Positions 1 to 5,854 of a DNA stretch of 6,137 nucleotides are shown one piece after another. The notes beneath the pieces were generated by a model that did not search any database, had not been told where the DNA came from, and worked only from the letters and a program-made list of their open reading frames with translations. How positions within the stretch are numbered: the first letter of the stretch is position 1; each line of letters opens with the position of its first letter. The position numbers were made by a program, and so were the translations under genes. The DNA comes from Spirochaetaceae bacterium (GTDB lineage Bacteria > Spirochaetota > Spirochaetia > Treponematales > Breznakiellaceae), in NCBI GenBank assembly GCA_031284085.1, contig JAITAM010000105.1, positions 1 to 6,137 of the forward strand, written 5' to 3'.

Positions 1-16
1 AGCTGACTAAAGCAAA

Positions 17-571
17 ATGCCATGTTTACCCCGTTATCTATGTACCATGTCTTCGCATTATTCGCCGCGAGGCCGTACTGATTTAGGTCTCACGTATTAT
101 ATCTTCTCGGTAGTTAATCGGTTTCTCTTTGAACTCGATCCCGATAAGATGAAAGAGCTGTTCCTCGCCATAGTTGAGGAAGCATTAACGGTAAAAGGTT
201 TCAAGTTCAAACTCTGGAACTTTTGTATTATGTCGAATCACTTCCATTTTCTTATCACTCCAGCCGAAGGACAGAGTTTGTCCGAAATATTGAAATGGAT
301 TAAGATGGTATTTGCGATCCGCTGGAACAAAATGAACCACAAGACTGGACATTTCTGGGGAGACAGGTTCTATTCGCGAGTAATAACGGACAAAAAAGAC
401 TTCTGGGATGTATATAACTACATCGACCAGAACCCTGTTGAAGCCGGGCTTGTAAAAGAGCCTTGTGAATGGAAGTACAGTGGAGCATATCATCGGGAAC
501 ATGGGATTACAAAGATTATCTCTCTCGTGGACGACACAATCTTGAAGTCAGAGCTGAAGGTACTCCAATGA
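17..571 (+). CDS. REP-associated tyrosine transposase (RAYT, Y1/HUH family)
   Basis: A 184-residue single-strand DNA transposase/nuclease of the IS200-like Y1 superfamily, RAYT subgroup. The HUH metal-binding motif is visible as MSNHFHFLI (H75, H77). The probable catalytic tyrosine is Y135 in YNYIDQNPVEAGLV, the hallmark C-terminal helix of the group. GHFWGDRFYSRVI (111-123) matches the conserved segment before that helix, and GLTYYIFSVVNR (24-35) matches the first core strand. Known RAYTs nick and join short REP hairpins and are usually single-copy chromosomal genes. The length is normal and the frame is unbroken, so the gene looks intact. The start is uncertain: neither ATG 17 nor ATG 47 (residue 11) has a recognisable Shine-Dalgarno sequence, and the family N-terminus can accommodate either. 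A palindrome lies 19 bp after the stop and related repeats occur elsewhere in the window, which fits a RAYT with its REPs. Family call is confident; activity on these repeats is inference. Confidence 0.9.
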   Translation: MPCLPRYLCTMSSHYSPRGRTDLGLTYYIFSVVNRFLFELDPDKMKELFLAIVEEALTVKGFKFKLWNFCIMSNHFHFLITPAEGQSLSEILKWIKMVFAIRWNKMNHKTGHFWGDRFYSRVITDKKDFWDVYNYIDQNPVEAGLVKEPCEWKYSGAYHREHGITKIISLVDDTILKSELKVLQ

Positions 572-590
572 GGTATCCTCTCTCCAAACC

Positions 591-601
591 AGGTCAGACC
601 T
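591..601. repeat. AGGTCAGACCT palindrome, copy 1 (after RAYT gene)
   Basis: An 11-bp interrupted palindrome (AGGTC-A-GACCT) begins 20 bp after the last base of the transposase stop codon. The identical 11-mer occurs seven more times in the window, always outside the assigned reading frames apart from a two-base overlap with one stop codon. As RNA it could only form a weak 4-bp stem with a 3-nt loop, so a protein-binding site or a transposase footprint is as likely as a structural role. Confidence 0.8.
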
Positions 602-696
602 TAGTCTAATTGACAGTCCTATCTAAATTACCTTCTAGAAAATCAAAATAAAAGATAGTATACTAAAATTAAATAGTTAGTAACCTTGGCTATTCC

Positions 697-705
697 TGCT
701 ATAAA
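697..705 (+). promoter_or_regulatory. Probable promoter (extended -10) of the D,D-carboxypeptidase gene
   Basis: TGCTATAAA carries an extended -10 dinucleotide (TG plus one base) followed by TATAAA. Seventeen bases upstream is only a weak -35-like TTAGTA (677-682). Transcription would start near 711 and give a leader of about 40 nt. A perfect TTGACA also occurs at 610-615, but no good -10 follows it at normal spacing. The call rests on consensus matching alone. Confidence 0.45.
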
Positions 706-742
706 TTAGAGAAAACAGGAGCCTGAGATATACCTACGTGAT

Positions 743-747
743 GGAGA
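743..747 (+). promoter_or_regulatory. Ribosome binding site that favours the second ATG (752)
   Basis: GGAGA lies directly upstream of a double ATG (749 and 752). It is too close to ATG 749 (GGAG ends 2 nt before it) but at a workable distance from ATG 752 (GGAG ends 5 nt before it). The annotated start is therefore set at 752. Confidence 0.55.
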
Positions 748-751
748 TATG

Positions 752-1945
752 ATGAAACATTCTTTCTTTTTTATGATTTTTCTGACAAGCATACTTATTG
801 CCCAAGAGCCGGATATACTCTCGCGGTCTGCTGTGTTAATGGATGCAACTACCGGCACAGTACTTTTTGCAAAGGATGCCGATATTTCTATTCCACCGGC
901 ATCTTTAGCTAAACTGATGACTATGCACATAGCTCTTTCAGAGATAAGCGCTGGTCAAGCGTTTCTTGATGAAATTGTAGAATTACCTCAAGAAGCTTGG
1001 GCAGAAAACCAGCCGCCAGGGTCAAGCCTTATGTTTCTTGCTCGAGGACAGAAAGTAACCCTCGAGGAACTACTCCTTGGGCTTATTATTTCTTCAGGGA
1101 ATGATGCAGCAGTGGCTGTTGCGCTCCGGTTTGCTCAAACAGTACAGCAATTCGCTAACCGAATGAATGAAGAGGCAGATAAAATGGGTTTTCTACAAAC
1201 TTTTTTTGTAGAACCATCAGGTGTGTCCGAAAAAAATATGACTACGGCTTTTGAGTTTGCCTCATTTTGTCGGGAATATATCCGGCTGCATCCGGAAACG
1301 TTAAGAGATTACCATTCGGTAGAGAAATTTGCTTATCCTAAAGCAGACAATGTGCCGGCTGCCTATCGTTCCCGGCCGGGAACCGTTATGCAGTACAATC
1401 GCAACACACTTTTAGGTGCTGTTGAAGGAGTTGACGGCTTAAAAACCGGTTATATTGACGAATCCGGTTATAATATCGCTTTAACTGCGGAGCGAAACGG
1501 TACCCGTCTTATCGCGGTTATATTGGGAGCGCCTGCTAAGTACGGCGGCGATCGTATCCGTGATGATGACGGTGAAAAATTGCTTGAATTCGGTTTTGAA
1601 CATTACAAGACAGTTCGTCCACAAGTGGATTCTCTTGAGCCGGTGCGGCTATGGCTAGGAAAGACGAATTCAGTAGAAGTCGATGTCGAGCGTAATAATG
1701 CTTTTACCACGACAGTTGACCGTGCGCATACTATTTATCAAAAAATAGAAATTGATGAACCGGTTCTTGCACCGCTAGATAAAGGAGCTGTTATAGGTAA
1801 GCTTATTTTCTATGATGATACCGGCAATTTAGCTCAAAGCGATCTTTTTACTACGGCAGCAGCTGAAAAAGGCGGTTTCTTTAAGAGGCTCTTTGATCGT
1901 ATTCAGTTGTGGTGGAGACAACTGACAAAAAGAGACAAAAAATAG
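752..1945 (+). CDS. Serine-type D-alanyl-D-alanine carboxypeptidase (peptidase S11, DacA/DacF-like PBP)
   Basis: A low-molecular-weight penicillin-binding protein that trims the terminal D-Ala from peptidoglycan stem peptides in the periplasm. All three active-site motifs are present, numbered from ATG 749: SLAK (S52 nucleophile, K55), SGN (116-118) and KTG (232-234, in GLKTGYIDESG). The N-terminus KHSFFFMIFLTSILIAQ is a signal peptide, likely cleaved near A18. After the catalytic domain, residues about 280-370 form a PBP5-type C-terminal domain. The last 25 residues (GGFFKRLFDRIQLWWRQL and a basic tail) look like the amphipathic helix that anchors this family to the outer face of the inner membrane. 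Length (397-398 aa) is typical. The start at 752 is preferred over 749 because of Shine-Dalgarno spacing. The stop codon TAG shares two bases with a repeat palindrome. The neighbouring genes are envelope genes but convergent, so no operon is implied. Confidence 0.95.
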   Translation: MKHSFFFMIFLTSILIAQEPDILSRSAVLMDATTGTVLFAKDADISIPPASLAKLMTMHIALSEISAGQAFLDEIVELPQEAWAENQPPGSSLMFLARGQKVTLEELLLGLIISSGNDAAVAVALRFAQTVQQFANRMNEEADKMGFLQTFFVEPSGVSEKNMTTAFEFASFCREYIRLHPETLRDYHSVEKFAYPKADNVPAAYRSRPGTVMQYNRNTLLGAVEGVDGLKTGYIDESGYNIALTAERNGTRLIAVILGAPAKYGGDRIRDDDGEKLLEFGFEHYKTVRPQVDSLEPVRLWLGKTNSVEVDVERNNAFTTTVDRAHTIYQKIEIDEPVLAPLDKGAVIGKLIFYDDTGNLAQSDLFTTAAAEKGGFFKRLFDRIQLWWRQLTKRDKK

Positions 1946-1954
1946 GTCAGACCT
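1944..1954. repeat. AGGTCAGACCT palindrome, copy 2 (overlaps a stop codon, between convergent genes)
   Basis: An exact copy of the 11-mer. Its first two bases are the AG of the carboxypeptidase TAG stop. It occupies half of the 19-bp gap before the end of the convergent TPR gene at 1965. No T-run follows on either strand, so it is not a standard intrinsic terminator, although it sits where a bidirectional one would be expected. Confidence 0.8.
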
Positions 1955-1964
1955 CTATCTCAAA

Positions 1965-2843
1965 TTACTGCATCGAATTCTTAATATTTTCCGACCGGGT
2001 ATAAGCGGCATTTGATTCTTCACTTCTGCCGGCTTTTTTGTACACTTCTCCAAGCGCAAACCAATCCATAGCAAGACCGTAACTGTTTTCAGAGCGGCGA
2101 TCAAAAGCAATCGCAAGATGCAAACTTTCCACTGCATCATCGTACCGACCGGAGACTGAGTACACCGAGGCGATAAGGTAATAATCGTAGGCGGCTTGTT
2201 CTAAATAGCGATCCTGTTCATGAATTTTCAGCGCTTTTCTCAGAGCTGCCTCTGCCTCATCCCAATGCGCCAGTTCCTTTTCAGCAAGACCGGTAACGGT
2301 CCATCCCAGCGCTATACCCAGTCGGTCTTTGGTAATAGAAGAAAGTTCTTTTTCTATAAGAGCCGGCACATCAGATGCTGGTATCTCTTTATTGAGAAGC
2401 TGCGCTCGGATTTGGTAAATCCGTGTCAATGCTGCAAGCTCTGTCTCACCGGAGAGTTCCGCCTCGGCTAACGCCTCTTTCCAATATTGAACGGCTTCAT
2501 CATATTGCCCAAGGTAAAAGTAAATATTGCTATATGCAAGGCTGGTGCGTATTAACTGACTGGGATCATCAATACTCACCGCCATTCGGCGCGCCTCTCC
2601 TAATTGCTCCAATGCCTTTTCATAATTACCGCGGTCAAGTTCTTTATTTGCCATTTCAAGTTGATTTTCCGTCATTTTCCGTATGGTAAAAGTTTCTACC
2701 GGCCCTTTAGGAACAGATGAACAGGCGGCTAGGCATATCACCGTGCAAAAAAACAAACGCCGGATAAAAAATAAGAAGGAGAGAACAGGAAATAAAAAAT
2801 TGATTTGAAAGAATAGCACAAAGCCTATAAGCCTGTTTTTCAT
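1965..2843 (-). CDS. TPR-repeat lipoprotein
   Basis: A 292-residue exported protein of helical repeats. A lipobox LAAC ends at C41, followed by SSVPKGP, so a lipidated periplasmic or surface protein is expected. TPR-like helix pairs are visible at about 62-88 (ANKELDRGNYEKALEQL), 101-130 (LGQYDEAVQYWKEAL), 180-208 (HWDEAEAALRKAL), 219-247 (SGRYDDAVESLHLAI) and 259-288 (AGRSEESNAAY). Such proteins scaffold protein complexes; no enzyme motif is seen and the partner is unknown. Start at 2843 is chosen because AAAGGA lies 7 nt upstream; the longer frame to 2909 has no comparable site. The signal region is oddly long: a hydrophobic stretch (8-27), then an RR pair (28-29), then a second hydrophobic run (30-40). 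A conventional lipoprotein signal would begin near RRLFFCTVICLAAC, but no start codon with an RBS exists there. It lies 93 bp after the MlaD-type gene on the same strand and may share its transcript. Confidence 0.85.
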   Translation of the reverse strand: MKNRLIGFVLFFQINFLFPVLSFLFFIRRLFFCTVICLAACSSVPKGPVETFTIRKMTENQLEMANKELDRGNYEKALEQLGEARRMAVSIDDPSQLIRTSLAYSNIYFYLGQYDEAVQYWKEALAEAELSGETELAALTRIYQIRAQLLNKEIPASDVPALIEKELSSITKDRLGIALGWTVTGLAEKELAHWDEAEAALRKALKIHEQDRYLEQAAYDYYLIASVYSVSGRYDDAVESLHLAIAFDRRSENSYGLAMDWFALGEVYKKAGRSEESNAAYTRSENIKNSMQ

Positions 2844-2850
2844 TTTTAGT

Positions 2851-2856
2851 TCCTTT
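2851..2856 (-). promoter_or_regulatory. Ribosome binding site that sets the TPR lipoprotein start
   Basis: On the minus strand AAAGGA is followed by 7 nt and then ATG at 2843. This is the best Shine-Dalgarno match near the gene and is the reason for rejecting the upstream in-frame ATGs at 2909 and 2873. Confidence 0.6.
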
Positions 2857-2874
2857 GTTTCAATCTTATTCATC

Positions 2875-2903
2875 AGTATTGCTTGTTGTGTTAAGTATTC
2901 CAA
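2875..2903 (-). promoter_or_regulatory. Possible weak promoter for the TPR lipoprotein gene
   Basis: On the minus strand, TTGGAA (2898-2903), a 17-bp spacer and AATACT (2875-2880) match the -35 and -10 consensus at four of six positions each. The start site would fall near 2868, giving a leader of about 25 nt. The gene may instead depend on read-through from the gene upstream. Confidence 0.25.
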
Positions 2904-2936
2904 TAACACTCATCAAAAAATCAAAGGCCGTCTTAT

Positions 2937-3932
2937 CTAAAATGCTACATTTCGTGGATTAGTACCACCTGATTGAACCTGTACTTTTTTGGGAATGCCG
3001 CCTTTCAAAAGCGGATTGTTGTTAAGAGCGGTTATAGTATCTTCAGCAGTTGTGATTACTGTCCGTAACTCTGCTACTAAACCCGGCACTTGCGACGGCA
3101 AAAGATCCGTCATTCTTTCAACGTTATGTAAGGTTGCGGAAATGGACTCGAGCGTTGTTATGAGGTTGGTGTACACATCGCCTGTGCCGGCAAGAGTCGA
3201 ACCGACAAGCCCTTTCGGGTCGGCTAATTGACTGCTCAGAGCTTTAACATCGCTTAAAATCGGCTGCACGCCTGAAAGAGTACTATTAAGCGTGTCCGGT
3301 ACAGTGCTAATAGAGCTGACCGTATTTTCTAATCCGGTTATGGTGCGCCCTAACGAAGACTTATCAGTGCCTTGAAAAGCACTAGTTACCGTTACTAACG
3401 TTGCATTGAGATTTTCCATAACACTATTGGCCTGACTGAGCAATAAAGTAATTCCATCTTCCTGATTAGGGACATCGGCGAAACCGGTTTGTACTATGCG
3501 CTGGCCTTCCAACGATTTAAGTATTGGAATAGTTTCTCCTTCTGCAAGAGAACTGTTCCCTTTTCCCGGATAAAACCGGAACTGATTTCCCAAACCGACA
3601 GGACTTACACTAAGATCAACCAAGGAACCGTATTTGACTTTGTCAATATACGTATCGTAGATATAAAAGGCTATTTCGACTCGGTTATCCGCATTAAGTT
3701 TGAACGATTTAACCCTTCCTATAGTAAAACCTTTATACTGTACCGCCATGTTATCACTTAATCCTGCAGCGCTATCAAGGTATGTTTTGTAATAATAGTT
3801 GCGAGAAAACCAGCGTTGGTTGCTACCCAGCATAAAAATAACAAATATCATCGTAGCAAGAGCAAACACAACAGAAATACCAACAATTTTATCAGAATAA
3901 CGAATACGGAATCTCATAAAAGAATAGGCCAT
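2937..3932 (-). CDS. mlaD: MlaD-family (Mce domain) lipid-transport protein
   Basis: A 331-residue membrane-anchored Mce/MlaD protein, the substrate-binding periplasmic part of lipid ABC transporters. Residues 15-35 (IVGISVVFALATMIFVIFML) form one N-terminal membrane helix after the basic MRFRIRYSDK. Residues about 46-125 are the Mce domain, with GLSDNMAVQYKGFTIGRV and VGLGNQFRFYPG matching its conserved turns. Residues 158-306 are a long Ser/Thr-rich helical region, as in Mce proteins that form a needle or ring, and the end NNNPLLKGGIPKK is a recurrent Mce tail. Start is ATG 3932, with GGGGG 5 nt upstream; the ATG at 3917 (MRFRIRY) is a plausible alternative and TTG 3944 is less likely. No permease (MlaE) or ATPase (MlaF) is adjacent, so its transporter partners must be encoded elsewhere. 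The gene downstream is a TPR lipoprotein. Family call is firm; the lipid substrate is unknown. Confidence 0.9.
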   Translation of the reverse strand: MAYSFMRFRIRYSDKIVGISVVFALATMIFVIFMLGSNQRWFSRNYYYKTYLDSAAGLSDNMAVQYKGFTIGRVKSFKLNADNRVEIAFYIYDTYIDKVKYGSLVDLSVSPVGLGNQFRFYPGKGNSSLAEGETIPILKSLEGQRIVQTGFADVPNQEDGITLLLSQANSVMENLNATLVTVTSAFQGTDKSSLGRTITGLENTVSSISTVPDTLNSTLSGVQPILSDVKALSSQLADPKGLVGSTLAGTGDVYTNLITTLESISATLHNVERMTDLLPSQVPGLVAELRTVITTAEDTITALNNNPLLKGGIPKKVQVQSGGTNPRNVAF

Positions 3933-3937
3933 AGGAA

Positions 3938-3955
3938 CCCCCAAGTCTTTTGGGG
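3938..3955 (-). promoter_or_regulatory. Hairpin masking the mlaD ribosome binding site
   Basis: CCCCAA (3939-3944) pairs with TTGGGG (3950-3955) across a 5-nt loop. On the transcript the G-run that would serve as the Shine-Dalgarno (GGGGG, 3938-3942), 5 nt before the AUG, is one arm of this 6-bp stem. If formed, it would lower translation initiation. The pairing is seen in sequence; the regulatory role is inference. Confidence 0.4.
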
Positions 3956-3965
3956 TAAGGGCCTA

Positions 3966-3979
3966 CAGGTTAAGACCTG
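3966..3979. repeat. Degenerate AGGT..AGACCT palindrome in the mlaD leader
   Basis: CAGGTTAAGACCTG pairs CAGGT with ACCTG around a 4-nt loop. It differs from the window's recurrent AGGTCAGACCT by one substitution plus one inserted base, and lies in the same orientation. It probably belongs to the same repeat family, though chance similarity cannot be excluded. Confidence 0.4.
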
Positions 3980-4001
3980 CCCTCCTTCTACTATAAGTAT
4001 A
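3980..4001 (-). promoter_or_regulatory. Possible mlaD promoter -10 with an isolated strong Shine-Dalgarno
   Basis: On the minus strand TATACT (3996-4001) matches the -10 consensus at five of six bases, but the -35 at normal spacing (TCTCTT) is poor. Just downstream is AAGGAGGG (3980-3987), a near-perfect Shine-Dalgarno, yet no ATG or GTG follows at a usable distance. The mlaD start lies 47 nt further on, beyond two hairpins. Confidence 0.3.
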
Positions 4002-4046
4002 GTACCAGCATATACCACAAGAGATAAAAAGAAAAGTCTAATTTTG

Positions 4047-4500
4047 TATCTATAACAATACAATCCGGTAGAAAGCCCTGCATGTTTACAGAGCAGGTCA
4101 GACCTCGACACCTGCACCAAAGCTAGAAACAGGCCGGCCATACAATATCTATACAATCCCGGTAGAAAGCCCTGCATGTTTACAAAGCAGGTCAGACCTC
4201 GACACCAAAGCTAGAAACAGGCCGGCCATACAATATCTATACAATCCCGGTAGAAAGCCCTGCATGTTTACAGAGCAGGTCAGACCTCGACACCAAAGCT
4301 AGAAACAGGCCGGCCATACAATATCTATACAATCCCGGCAGAAAGCCCTGCATGTTTACAGAGCAGGTCAGACCTCGACACCAAAGCTAGAAACAGGCCG
4401 GCCATACAATATCTATACAATCCCGGTAGAAAGCTCTGCATGTTTGCAGAGCAGGTCAGACCTCGACACCTGCACCAAAGCTAGAAACAGGCCGGCCTGT
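4047..4500. repeat. Five-copy 88-bp tandem repeat array (REP-like)
   Basis: Five near-identical units fill the space between two divergent genes. The core palindrome AGGTCAGACCT starts at 4095, 4189, 4277, 4365 and 4453, so spacings are 94, 88, 88 and 88 bp. Each unit contains, in order, a GGTAG box (GGCAG in unit 4), a hairpin of the form GCYCTGCA-TGTT-TRCARAGC, the 11-bp palindrome, AAAGCTAGAAACAGG, and GGCCGGCC. The left edge is degraded. The first and last units carry 6 extra bases (ACCTGC) missing from the middle three. The last unit has a perfect 8-bp hairpin (4433-4452) and ends in the perfect 14-bp palindrome ACAGGCCGGCCTGT (4487-4500). The unit length is not a multiple of 3, so short frames through it shift from unit to unit and are not taken as coding. 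Confidence 0.95.
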
Positions 4501-4506
4501 GGCTGC

Positions 4507-4537
4507 TTGTCATAAAAATAGGTATTCGGCATACTAT
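4507..4537 (+). promoter_or_regulatory. Possible promoter of the YihY-cNMP gene
   Basis: TTGTCA (4507-4512) resembles a -35 and TACTAT (4532-4537) a -10, but the 19-bp spacing is long. The start site would fall at about 4543, almost on the candidate start codons, giving a leaderless or near-leaderless message. This would agree with the absence of a Shine-Dalgarno sequence. Weak evidence. Confidence 0.25.
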
Positions 4538-4552
4538 TTTTATGTGCCGAAT
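4511..4552 (+). promoter_or_regulatory. Two overlapping, mutually exclusive inverted repeats at the gene start
   Basis: Inverted repeat A pairs CATAAAAATAG (4511-4521) with CTATTTTTATG (4534-4544), a perfect 11-bp match. Inverted repeat B pairs ATTCGGCA (4524-4531) with TGCCGAAT (4545-4552), a perfect 8-bp match. The loop of A holds the left arm of B, and the loop of B holds the right arm of A, so only one can form in a strand. They span the candidate promoter and both candidate ATGs (4542, 4551). Confidence 0.7.
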
Positions 4553-5849
4553 GATAATAAGTAAAAAACTCGCCATCATACAACCGTACTTTGAATCCGT
4601 AGTACAAAAACTGTGGATAAGTTTTCAGTTATATGGAAAAAACAGCCTTGCAAACCATGCGGCAGCCGGCGCCTACAGCTTCTTACTTGCCTCTGTCCCA
4701 GCTTTGCTCATGGTAGCATTTATACTCTCAGGACTGTTTCAATCATCTCCTGAAACGGCTGCCCAGCTCATTACACAAATTGATTTTCTAAAAAGTGTAT
4801 TTGATATCAAAGGATTAGTCGAAAACTTTTTAGCCCAGTCTCATACGGGGACCACAGGATTTGTTTTTGTAATCAGTACATTTTGGTCTGCATTGCTCTT
4901 TGCGCCATCCTTACAAAGAGGCTTGACCGTGATTTTTTGCGACTCAGGAAAACCAAGTCTCTTGCGGAACACTATCAGCATACTTGTTTTAGAACTTTTA
5001 GTTATCGCTTTTGCCTTTATCATGGTGTTCAACTCGCATATTGCTCTACTAGTGTACAAGATAGCGGCTCCCCTCCGGTTCAACATTGCGTCGGTTTCGG
5101 CGGTGGTAAAAAAGACCTTGCCTTATCTTAGCCTTGGGGTGTTTAGCTTTATTGCCTACCGTACAGTGCCGTCATCTCCGCGGCGTGCTGCGATACTTTC
5201 AGGCGCTGTTACTTGTGTGCTTACATTCACTCTTACCTCATTTGCGTTCCAATCTTTGTTGAATACAGCCCGCTACCACGCTTTGTATGGCTCGCTTGCC
5301 GGGCTTATTATGCTCTTGGTTAATGTGTACTTCTTTTTTGTCTTTTTCTTTTTCGGCGCTGAGGTAAGCTTTGTCATAGAGTCATTTGACGCGTTTCTCT
5401 TTGTTAAAATGCGGAAGAACTACGGCCAAGAAAAATTTAAAGGAATAGAACAGCTTATCTTTGCTTCGGCAGAGAATCATTTGCATAAATATATTAAATC
5501 ATACCCGCAAGACAGCGCCGTCTTTCTTAAAGGCGACGCCAGCCACGAAGTGTACTACATTCTTTCCGGTACAGCCGGGATATATTTAGACAGCACAGAA
5601 CCGTTTACGAATCGGGTTAATACGATTATGCCGAATAATTTTTTCGGCGAGATGGGGCATGTGCTTTCACAGCAAAGGACGGCCACGGTGAGAGCCGAAA
5701 CGGACCTTACCGTAATGGTTCTGCCGCCTGATCTCTTCAAACGAATCTTACAAATAGACCTTGATACCGATCATAAAGTTATCAAAACGCTATCAATGCA
5801 CCTCAAAGATGCAAACGAACGCAGTGAAAACACCACAGACCGCTCATAA
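4542..5849 (+). CDS. YihY/BrkB-family membrane protein with C-terminal cyclic-nucleotide-binding domain
   Basis: A 435-residue two-domain protein. Residues about 30-285 are a YihY/BrkB (formerly misnamed ribonuclease BN) inner-membrane domain, with likely helices at 45-67, 104-122, 142-172, 193-207, 217-240 and 248-272. The family hallmarks AAAGAYSFLLASVPALL (40-56) and YGSLAGLIMLLVNVYFF...GAEVSF (249-277) are visible. The family's molecular function is unsettled. Residues about 313-425 form a Crp-type cNMP-binding beta-roll: FLKGDASHEVYYILSG, then the phosphate-binding cassette FFGEMGHVLSQQRTATV, with G369, E370 and R379 at the ligand-contact positions. No DNA-binding domain follows. A cytosolic ligand sensor controlling the membrane part is a reasonable inference; the ligand could be cAMP, cGMP or none. 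The start is unsure (ATG 4542 or 4551, neither with a Shine-Dalgarno) and the region is folded by overlapping inverted repeats. The gene is transcribed away from mlaD across the repeat array. Confidence 0.9.
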   Translation: MCRMIISKKLAIIQPYFESVVQKLWISFQLYGKNSLANHAAAGAYSFLLASVPALLMVAFILSGLFQSSPETAAQLITQIDFLKSVFDIKGLVENFLAQSHTGTTGFVFVISTFWSALLFAPSLQRGLTVIFCDSGKPSLLRNTISILVLELLVIAFAFIMVFNSHIALLVYKIAAPLRFNIASVSAVVKKTLPYLSLGVFSFIAYRTVPSSPRRAAILSGAVTCVLTFTLTSFAFQSLLNTARYHALYGSLAGLIMLLVNVYFFFVFFFFGAEVSFVIESFDAFLFVKMRKNYGQEKFKGIEQLIFASAENHLHKYIKSYPQDSAVFLKGDASHEVYYILSGTAGIYLDSTEPFTNRVNTIMPNNFFGEMGHVLSQQRTATVRAETDLTVMVLPPDLFKRILQIDLDTDHKVIKTLSMHLKDANERSENTTDRS

Positions 5850-5854
5850 AGGAC

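Noticed and set aside
185..502. Minus-strand frames opposite the transposase, and similar antisense frames in the other genes
   Set aside because: They are shadows of well-supported genes, without family motifs or ribosome binding sites.
610..638. Promoter using the perfect TTGACA at 610-615
   Set aside because: At 17 bp spacing the -10 is TTCTAG, which is poor. The extended -10 at 697-705 is better placed for the carboxypeptidase gene.
1944..1954. Intrinsic terminator between the convergent genes
   Set aside because: The stem would be only 4 bp with a 3-nt loop and has no T-run on either strand.
3914..4177. Small minus-strand protein with a hydrophobic AGLFLALVQVSR segment, also seen at 4413-4607
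   Set aside because: It is the translation of the tandem repeat. The 88-bp period breaks the frame from unit to unit, and no ribosome binding site precedes it.
4047..4500. CRISPR array
   Set aside because: The whole 88-bp period is repeated with no variable spacer portion, and no cas gene is present in the window.
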